13,082 bases of DNA from NCBI GenBank assembly GCA_964370735.1, contig CAYJLC010000055.1, positions 1 to 13,082 of the forward strand. Reading direction: 5' to 3'. The DNA comes from CAYJLC01 sp964370735 (GTDB lineage: Bacteria > Bacillota > Clostridia > Oscillospirales > Butyricicoccaceae). The position numbers and the translations under genes were made by a program. Positions 8,247 to 13,082 of this stretch are shown one piece after another (the first letter of the stretch is position 1; the number at the start of each line of letters is the position of its first letter). The notes beneath the pieces are model-generated. The model was given only the letters and a program-made list of their open reading frames with translations. It was not told the DNA's origin and searched no databases.

Positions 8247-9686
8247 ATGAACATAATTTTTATTTTAAGCGATGACCAAGGGCATTGGGCTTTAGGCTCT
8301 GCTGGTAATGACGAAATAATTACACCGAATTTAGATAAATTAGCACAAAACGGTGTGAGATATGACAATTTTTTCTGTGCTTCGCCTGTTTGTTCGCCTG
8401 CAAGGGCATCAATTGTGACAGGTGAAATTCCATCTTGTCATGGTGTAATAGACTGGTTAAGTAGAGGAAATGCAGACACTGAAAAACATCCATATATGAA
8501 ACATCCGCATTTTCAAAATGTCGATAAACCTATCGAATATCTAGATGGTAGACCGTCATATATCGCAGAACTTGCGAAAAATGGGTATAATTGTGGACAT
8601 TCAGGTAAATGGCATTTAGGGAATATTGAACAAGCAAAAGAAGGCTTTAAAAATTGGTTTACACTTTTAGGTGGTGGCTGTGCATATTTTAACCCAGATA
8701 CATTTGAGAATGGGCATTTTAATGATGATAATAGGTATGTAACCGATGTGATTACTGAAAAAGCATTAGAATATTTGAAAGATTTGGCAAAGGATGACAA
8801 ACCATTTTATTTAAGTGTTCATTATACAGCACCACATAGTCCGTGGGATAAAGATAATCACAAAAAAGAAGATTTAGACCTTTATAAAGATTGCGAATTT
8901 AACTCAGCTCCACGAGTCGATGTACATAAAGATCAGGTGAATACGTGTCCTGTTGGTTATAACGAGCAAACTAGACGTGATAATTTAAGAGGATATTATG
9001 CATCTATCACGGCAATGGATAGATGCATTGGCGAAATTTTAGACGAGCTTGAAAAAACAGGAAAAGCCGATGATACACTTATAATTTTTTCAGGTGATAA
9101 CGGAATGAACATGGGTCACCATGGCATTTGGGGCAAAGGAAATGGAACTTATCCCCAAAATATGTATGATACATCTGTTAAAGTACCTTTTATCATATCT
9201 TCACCAAAAATTTTTAATAAAAATACTGTAAATACAAATTTGCGTAGTCATTTAGATTTATTTGAAACCATTTTAGACTTAGCGGAGGTGGACTATAAAA
9301 AAGGTGAAAAACAATGTGGAAATTCATTCGCAAAAGAGCTTCTAGGTGAAAAAATGGACAGTTCAAAAGTTGTAATCTCAAGCGAATATGGTAAAGTCAG
9401 AATGCTTCGTGACCAAAAAAGAAAGCTTGTATGCAATTATATAAATGGTAATGATATGTATTTCAATTTGGAAAAAGATAGTGGAGAACAGGTGAATTTA
9501 ATTAATAATCCTGTGTATTCAGATGAAATTTCAAAAAAGAGAGCAGAACTTGATGATTTTTTTGAAAAATATTCGAGAAAAGAATGTGATGCGAAAAACT
9601 TTGATGTAAAAGGCAAAGGGCAAAACAACCTTTGCTACAAAGAAAAATCCTTCGATAAAGACCTTAAATTCTTCCATACCACCTGA
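8247..9686 (+). CDS. Sulfatase, Cys-type (FGly-dependent), cytoplasmic
   Basis: This 479-residue enzyme should remove a sulfate ester from the imported sugar. The domain (PF00884, family S1) begins at residue 1 (MNIIFILSDDQGHWALG), with metal-binding Asp9 and Asp10. The signature CSPARASIVTG puts the formylglycine precursor at Cys49 and the stabilising arginine at Arg53. Further expected active-site residues are Lys121 and His123 in SGKWHLG, His197 in TAPHSPW, Asp284 and Asn285 in SGDNG, and Lys297 in GIWGKGN. Being Cys-type, it could be matured by an anaerobic radical-SAM maturase (anSME), which is not in this window. There is no signal peptide, unlike many glycan sulfatases. The ATG is 3 nt after the GH2 stop, and its AAGGTG site lies inside the GH2 gene, so the two are translationally coupled. 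The substrate position cannot be read from the sequence. No clear terminator follows. Confidence 0.93.
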   Translation: MNIIFILSDDQGHWALGSAGNDEIITPNLDKLAQNGVRYDNFFCASPVCSPARASIVTGEIPSCHGVIDWLSRGNADTEKHPYMKHPHFQNVDKPIEYLDGRPSYIAELAKNGYNCGHSGKWHLGNIEQAKEGFKNWFTLLGGGCAYFNPDTFENGHFNDDNRYVTDVITEKALEYLKDLAKDDKPFYLSVHYTAPHSPWDKDNHKKEDLDLYKDCEFNSAPRVDVHKDQVNTCPVGYNEQTRRDNLRGYYASITAMDRCIGEILDELEKTGKADDTLIIFSGDNGMNMGHHGIWGKGNGTYPQNMYDTSVKVPFIISSPKIFNKNTVNTNLRSHLDLFETILDLAEVDYKKGEKQCGNSFAKELLGEKMDSSKVVISSEYGKVRMLRDQKRKLVCNYINGNDMYFNLEKDSGEQVNLINNPVYSDEISKKRAELDDFFEKYSRKECDAKNFDVKGKGQNNLCYKEKSFDKDLKFFHTT

Positions 9687-9857
9687 TGTTAGCATATTAA
9701 AATAACCACATTATGGGCAAAATAGAAGTAGTAATCAATTATAATAACATAAAAATGAATGAAATTATCGATAAAATTATAATGATGAAACCTATTTTTT
9801 CAAAATATATTATGAGATTATAGTAATTTTGTTGTCACTACTTACAATAGCTATTCT
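9687..9857. other. AT-rich spacer between the glycan locus and the mobile-type genes
   Basis: I see no supported gene here. The longest plus-strand frame from an ATG (9713-9823) is 36 codons and has no ribosome binding site. No stem with a T-run was found that would end the upstream operon. Gene content, and to some extent codon use, change across this stretch, so a junction between chromosome and mobile element may lie here. No attachment repeat or integrase can be seen in the window to prove it. Confidence 0.4.
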
Positions 9858-9902
9858 CCTCCTTCTATGATATACTGTTTGACTTAGAAGGAGGTATATC
9901 AT
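9858..9902 (+). promoter_or_regulatory. Interleaved inverted repeats over promoter, ribosome binding site and start codon
   Basis: Arm A (CCTCCTTCTA, 9858-9867) is complementary to A' (TAGAAGGAGG, 9885-9894), which contains the ribosome binding site. Arm B (ATGATATAC, 9867-9875) is complementary to B' (GTATATCAT, 9894-9902), which reaches into the start codon. The order is A-B-A'-B', so the two stems overlap and cannot form as nested hairpins. Within arm B lies an extended -10 box, TGATATACT (9868-9876), whose start point near 9883 would leave arms A and B out of the mRNA. A transcript reading in from upstream would carry all four arms and could hide the translation start. The repeats are certain; their role is inference. 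Confidence 0.5.
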
Positions 9903-10158
9903 GAAAATAATCGAAGATTTATATTACGGAAATCTAAGCACGGAAATCAATCTATCGACCGACAAAGAATATCAAAAACACTTGCAAACCATTATGAATA
10001 ACGAAGAAATTCTTATCAAACTGCTTGACGAAAAAGAGAAAAAATAACTTCTCGAAATGATACATTCATATTCGAAAGTTGACGGTGAAAATTCGGTCGC
10101 AAATTTTACTTTAGGATTTAAAACTGGCGCAAAATTTATACTTGAGATACTGACTTAA
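9901..10158 (+). pseudogene. Small DUF6809-like gene with one in-frame stop codon
   Basis: A frame of 85 codons plus stop starts at ATG 9901, with AGAAGGAGG upstream, and ends with TAA at 10156-10158. It is broken by a TAA at 10045-10047, after codon 48. The first part reads MKIIEDLYYGNLSTEINLS and ends DEKEKK. The part after the stop continues in the same frame with LLEMIHSYSK and closes with FTLGFKTGAKFILEILT. This matches what I recall of DUF6809, small Firmicutes proteins of about 90-100 residues that start I.eELYyGN and end in a GF.lGa..m.E pattern. The frame is intact on both sides and a single substitution (for example from GAA) explains the stop, so the damage looks recent. A 48-residue product could still be made. 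The gene converges on the DUF6076-like gene across a shared terminator. Function of the family is unknown to me. Confidence 0.6.
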
Positions 10159-10197
10159 AGCAAAAAAGAACCTTGAAAAAGGTTCTTTTTTGCTTTA
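10156..10197. terminator. Perfect bidirectional intrinsic terminator
   Basis: A perfect 17-bp stem (10156-10172 with 10181-10197) closes an 8-nt loop. Its arms are TAAAGCAAAAAAGAACC and the exact complement. The AAGAACC/GGTTCTT core is followed by T6 on the plus strand, and the A6 on the left gives the same on the minus strand, so it should end transcripts from both sides. The stop codons of the plus-strand DUF6809-like gene (10156-10158) and of the minus-strand DUF6076-like gene (10195-10197) form its two outer ends. Confidence 0.9.
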
Positions 10198-11391
10198 CTT
10201 TTTAAGCTCTCTCGAATACTCATCAAAATCCATCTCCCCACGCAGGACTTTATCGCGAATAACAATCGCCCACGCTGACCATTTTTCGAACTCGGAGATG
10301 GTCATTTTCTTTTTCATATATCTTGCGTAATGTGCTTTATACGCTCGGTTATAGGTTTGCCAAACTGGGTCGTTTTTGCATTTATCATCATATTTTTTGC
10401 GTGAACCGACGTCCTGACACGTCTTTTTCTTTTGTCCTGGTGCAATATTATCGCAAAACTCGTTGTAGTAACTTGATTTTAATAAAAAATACTTTCCACA
10501 GTTATAACATTTTTTTGGTATATAATTTCTGTCAATTCCTCTGAAAAAATCGTAATATAAAAATGCTCCAATCGTTTCAAAAACATAACTTTCGCAGAAA
10601 ATTTTCCCCTGCTCTGTTTCAATAACCGAATGTCCAAAAGTTGAACTTCCAGACTTAAACTTGTAATAAGGTTTGTCTGGTTTTTTCTTTAATTCTTCTA
10701 AAAATGCAATGTATTTTTCGGCTAAAGCATTGCTGTCAAGGTATTTTTTCTCGGTATGTAAATAGTTATCAATAAAATTAGCATAAACTTCTTTAACTCG
10801 AAGCATATCGTTCACAAAGTTTATGTATCGGTTAAATAAAATTTGCACTTCTGAATTAAATTTTAACATTCCTTCGTCAAATTCTAAAATATCATTTATA
10901 AAATCTATGTCTGGAACGAATTTTATATTGTTGAATTTGTATCGCTTATAACCGTATTTATCGATGGTACTGTCAACAAAACCATAATCATTGCAAAAAT
11001 CGTCGTTATAAAACTCTTCGTCTGAAATGTCAGAAGTGTCACCAGTTTCCCAAAAATCGTATGAATTTAGTAAATTATATAGTCTTGTCGTCATTTGACT
11101 TTCGCTACTGGAAATAAAAGTTGCGATTGAAAATGAACTGAAAAACTCATCAATTTGACTCATCATGCACTGCGCAAGAGTGATATTTTTATCATAAAAA
11201 TCAATTTCTTCGAATTCCATGTGTTTATAAAGCATTACTTTTGGTAGTAGTTTTTCAAGTTCAAACGCAGTAAAATCAATATCTAAAAAATTTTCATTTA
11301 AAATCTCCACCAAAAACCCATTTATATTATACGCATATTTTTTATTCAAATATATATCATTTTCGTGAAAATCAGCTGTAAATTTAAACAT
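10195..11391 (-). CDS. DUF6076-like protein with four-cysteine zinc-binding site
   Basis: This is a 398-residue protein of unknown function. The C-terminal part (about 290-345) carries KKCYNCGKYF, then FCDNIAPGQKKKTCQDVGS. This places Cys295, Cys298, Cys313 and Cys325 as a likely zinc knuckle. It matches what I recall of DUF6076, a Firmicutes family found with phage and mobile-element genes. The N-terminal 290 residues are acidic and show no motif I know; parts near 180-240 look helical. A basic stretch (about 331-362) follows the zinc site and could contact nucleic acid. The ATG has AGGAGGG 4 nt upstream. No signal peptide or membrane segment is seen. It is divergent from the DUF927-type ATPase across a repeat-bearing region and convergent with the broken DUF6809-like gene. 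Reading-frame confidence is high; the family name is from memory. Confidence 0.75.
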   Translation of the reverse strand: MFKFTADFHENDIYLNKKYAYNINGFLVEILNENFLDIDFTAFELEKLLPKVMLYKHMEFEEIDFYDKNITLAQCMMSQIDEFFSSFSIATFISSSESQMTTRLYNLLNSYDFWETGDTSDISDEEFYNDDFCNDYGFVDSTIDKYGYKRYKFNNIKFVPDIDFINDILEFDEGMLKFNSEVQILFNRYINFVNDMLRVKEVYANFIDNYLHTEKKYLDSNALAEKYIAFLEELKKKPDKPYYKFKSGSSTFGHSVIETEQGKIFCESYVFETIGAFLYYDFFRGIDRNYIPKKCYNCGKYFLLKSSYYNEFCDNIAPGQKKKTCQDVGSRKKYDDKCKNDPVWQTYNRAYKAHYARYMKKKMTISEFEKWSAWAIVIRDKVLRGEMDFDEYSRELKK

Positions 11392-11413
11392 TTTTCCCTC
11401 CTAAAATTTTTTT

Positions 11414-11482
11414 CAAAAATAGATTATATATTTTAAAAAATAGAGAGTTTTTCAAAAATAGACAATCAAAACACAAAATAGA
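11414..11482. repeat. Four AAAATAGA direct repeats about 20 bp apart (iteron- or operator-like)
   Basis: CAAAAATAGA occurs at 11414-11423 and 11453-11462, AAAAATAGA at 11436-11444 and CAAAATAGA at 11474-11482. The last bases are 21, 18 and 20 bp apart, close to two helical turns, so bound proteins would sit on one DNA face. Copies one and three share a longer TTTTTCAAAAATAGA. An inverted TCTATTT lies at 11496-11502 and a weaker CAAATAG at 11524-11530. The array lies between two divergent genes, just upstream of the DUF6076-like gene. It could be the operator of a regulator of both genes, or replication iterons. Local base composition makes A-runs common, but the shared TAGA end and the spacing argue against chance. 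Confidence 0.5.
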
Positions 11483-11543
11483 GTATGTAAGAAAATTGTA
11501 CCATATCTATTTACAAATTGCAACAAATAGTTTAAAATTAACA

Positions 11544-11571
11544 TCAGATAGTAGCTACATCTGAAATCAGA
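11544..11571. promoter_or_regulatory. Dyad with three TCAGA half-sites just upstream of the DUF927-type gene
   Basis: TCAGAT (11544-11549) and ATCTGA (11559-11564) are exact inverted copies that flank the 8-bp palindrome GTAGCTAC (11551-11558). A third copy, TCAGA, follows at 11567-11571. The dyad ends 12 bp before the AGGAGG ribosome binding site (11583-11588). It may be an operator, or in RNA a small hairpin before the ribosome binding site. No clear -35/-10 pair could be fixed around it. Confidence 0.4.
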
Positions 11572-11595
11572 AAATAATTTTTAGGAGGATTTTTA

Positions 11596-13082
11596 TTGAA
11601 CAAACCAAATTATAAAATGCCTTACGAAGTGAGAGGAAATTCACTTTTTAAATGGGTGGCAAGTGGAAAATCGTGCAAAGATATTTTGCTGTGCAACTTT
11701 CTGCCTTATCTAATTTCCGAAAAAGTTTATGACAATGGCAAAGAGCAAACTCGTTTCTTTGAAGTCGGAGCAATTTTTGAAGATGGCTCGGAACTGTCAC
11801 CAGTGACATTATCGGTTGCAGATTTCGAGGCGATGAACTGGATAACGTCAAATTGGGGAGCGAAGTGCAATGTTGAGGCAGGACGAGCTATCAAAGAACA
11901 CATTCGCCATGCAATTCAGTCAACAGGGCTTGAAATTTTACCACAAACAATTTACTCTCATTCTGGTTTTCGTGAAATCAACGGAGCATTAAAGTTTTTA
12001 TTAAACGGAATGGAAACTTCTTGCGAAACTCACGACAGTACCTTGAAAAATTATCATTTTCCTCACAAAATTGATAAAAGTATTGAAAATTCGAGTTATG
12101 CATTACTAAAAAGTGGACTTGCACCAAATGAAATTCTGTTTCCATTGGTTGCGTTTATGTACTTAGCACCACTCACGCATCTGCTTGCAAAAGCTGGCTA
12201 CACTCCGAAAACTGTGCTGATGTTAATCGGTAGAACTGGAGCAAAAAAATCGTCGCTTTCTGCGTTAATGCTTTCCCATTTCGGAAACTTTACGCATAGC
12301 ACGTTGCCGTTAACATTCCGTGATACAGGTAACAGTATTGTCGAGCGACTTTTCACGCTGAAAGATTTGCCGGTGGTGATTGACGATTTTCACCCAACCA
12401 ACGGTGGCTATGAAGAAACATCAATGCTGAAAACTATGCAACTGATTATGCGTGCGTTTGGCGACGGAACAGCAAGAGCCAGTTTAAATCAGAAAAGAGA
12501 ACTGAAAGAGGCAAAACCACCGAGAGGAATCGGATTAATCACTGCCGAATATCCACCAAATATCAGCGAAAGTGGCATCGCTCGAAGTGTAGCTATCAAC
12601 ATTTCGCCGAACGATATTAATATGGACAAGCTGTCTGAATGGCAAGAAAAAGCCGAGAAAAATTACTTATCAACTTCGATGAAATCATATATTTTATGGT
12701 TGGAAAATCAACTTGATAACAAAGAAAAACAAGAAAAATTTATATCAGAACTGAAAATTCTCTTTGAAGTTTTCCGTGAAATGGTTCGTGACAGGCTGAA
12801 AACTGAAAACGTCAATTTTCACGACCGAACTCCAGAAAGCGTTTCATTTTTGCTTGTTGCATTTGAATTTTTCACAAATTTTCTGCTCGACAGAAACATC
12901 ATAAATTTTTCGGAAAACACAAATTTAAGCAACGAATTTTTAGAAATCTGCATAAAACTTTGTGCCGACCAAAGCGAAAGCCTAAAAAATGTTTCGATAT
13001 CTGAAAAATTTATTGAAAATCTAATGCTGATGATTGAAAGCGAAGATATTTTTATTCTGCCGAAAGAAAATTTTGTAAGTTG
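11596..13082 (+). CDS. DUF927-type P-loop ATPase, UUG start, 3' end cut by window edge
   Basis: The frame is open from a TTG at 11596 to the right edge: 495 complete codons, no stop. The TTG was chosen because AGGAGG lies 7 nt upstream. The next in-frame ATG (11617) has no such site. Residues about 118-140 (SHSGFREINGALKF) match the DUF927 pattern of S-H-T/S-G-W/F-R followed by an I-x-G repeat. A P-loop is at 212-220 (GRTGAKKSS, Lys218), a Walker B at 260-264 (VVIDD), and a possible arginine finger at Arg330 (SGIARS). DUF927 proteins are helicase/primase-associated ATPases common on phages, plasmids and conjugative elements. A DNA-replication role is therefore likely but inferred. I counted 16 in-frame CTG codons, far more than I notice in the sugar-uptake genes, which hints at foreign origin. 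It is divergent from the DUF6076-like gene. Confidence 0.85.
   Translation, partial: MNKPNYKMPYEVRGNSLFKWVASGKSCKDILLCNFLPYLISEKVYDNGKEQTRFFEVGAIFEDGSELSPVTLSVADFEAMNWITSNWGAKCNVEAGRAIKEHIRHAIQSTGLEILPQTIYSHSGFREINGALKFLLNGMETSCETHDSTLKNYHFPHKIDKSIENSSYALLKSGLAPNEILFPLVAFMYLAPLTHLLAKAGYTPKTVLMLIGRTGAKKSSLSALMLSHFGNFTHSTLPLTFRDTGNSIVERLFTLKDLPVVIDDFHPTNGGYEETSMLKTMQLIMRAFGDGTARASLNQKRELKEAKPPRGIGLITAEYPPNISESGIARSVAINISPNDINMDKLSEWQEKAEKNYLSTSMKSYILWLENQLDNKEKQEKFISELKILFEVFREMVRDRLKTENVNFHDRTPESVSFLLVAFEFFTNFLLDRNIINFSENTNLSNEFLEICIKLCADQSESLKNVSISEKFIENLMLMIESEDIFILPKENFVS

Noticed and set aside
8513..8800. 95-codon antisense open frame inside the sulfatase gene
   Set aside because: It overlaps conserved sulfatase coding sequence and has no recognisable protein pattern. 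The other antisense frames at 3851, 4752, 6035, 6440, 6901, 7150, 9437 and 11648, and the plus-strand one at 10323, were rejected for the same reason.
9613..9635. 7-bp stem GCAAAGG / CCTTTGC as terminator of the glycan operon
   Set aside because: It lies inside the sulfatase coding sequence, about 50 bp before the stop, and no T-run follows it.
9713..9823. 36-codon open frame starting MGKIEVVINYNN
   Set aside because: There is no ribosome binding site and no convincing family match. A faint likeness to the tail of a serine recombinase is too weak to report.
11414..11530. CRISPR array
   Set aside because: The repeats are only 8-10 bp, differ in length, and are spaced too closely. No cas genes are present.

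Overview
The window reads as an AT-rich, low-GC Gram-positive chromosome, most likely an anaerobic gut-type Clostridia (Lachnospiraceae or Oscillospiraceae-like). The reasons are strong AGGAGG ribosome binding sites, a lipoprotein-type sugar-binding protein, an LplABC/YtcP-type importer, a Cys-type sulfatase, and protein families such as DUF6809, DUF6076 and DUF927 that I associate with Firmicutes and their mobile elements. The taxonomic call is inference.

Region 1 (1-9686) is a Gram-positive glycan-utilisation locus. A membrane-anchored AraC-type regulator lies on the minus strand (1-1959, cut by the window edge). It is divergent from a plus-strand operon: two ABC permeases (2199-3170, 3183-4091), a lipoprotein substrate-binding protein (start corrected to 4216, ending 5853), a glycoside hydrolase family 2 enzyme (5925-8243) and a sulfatase (8247-9686). 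The regulator's extracellular domain probably senses a sugar and switches on the operon from the 239-bp divergent intergenic region. The importer would then take up an oligosaccharide, and the GH2 and sulfatase, neither with a signal peptide, would act on it in the cytoplasm. The implied substrate is a sulfated oligosaccharide with a beta-linked sugar, taken up with its sulfate on.

Region 2 (9687-9900) has no convincing gene. It ends in an unusual pair of overlapping inverted repeats that cover an extended -10 promoter, a Shine-Dalgarno and a start codon.

Region 3 (9901-13082) looks like part of a mobile element or its remnant. It holds a small DUF6809-like gene broken by one in-frame TAA, a perfect 17-bp bidirectional terminator, a minus-strand DUF6076-like protein with a four-cysteine zinc site, and a divergent UUG-started DUF927-type P-loop ATPase that runs off the right edge. 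Between the last two genes are four AAAATAGA direct repeats about 20 bp apart and a dyad, which look like operators or iterons. No integrase or attachment site is visible, so the limits of the element are unknown.

I see no rRNA, tRNA, CRISPR array or insertion sequence. The most distinctive biology is the apparent intracellular handling of a sulfated glycan. The most distinctive DNA structures are the repeats at 9858-9902 and 11414-11482.
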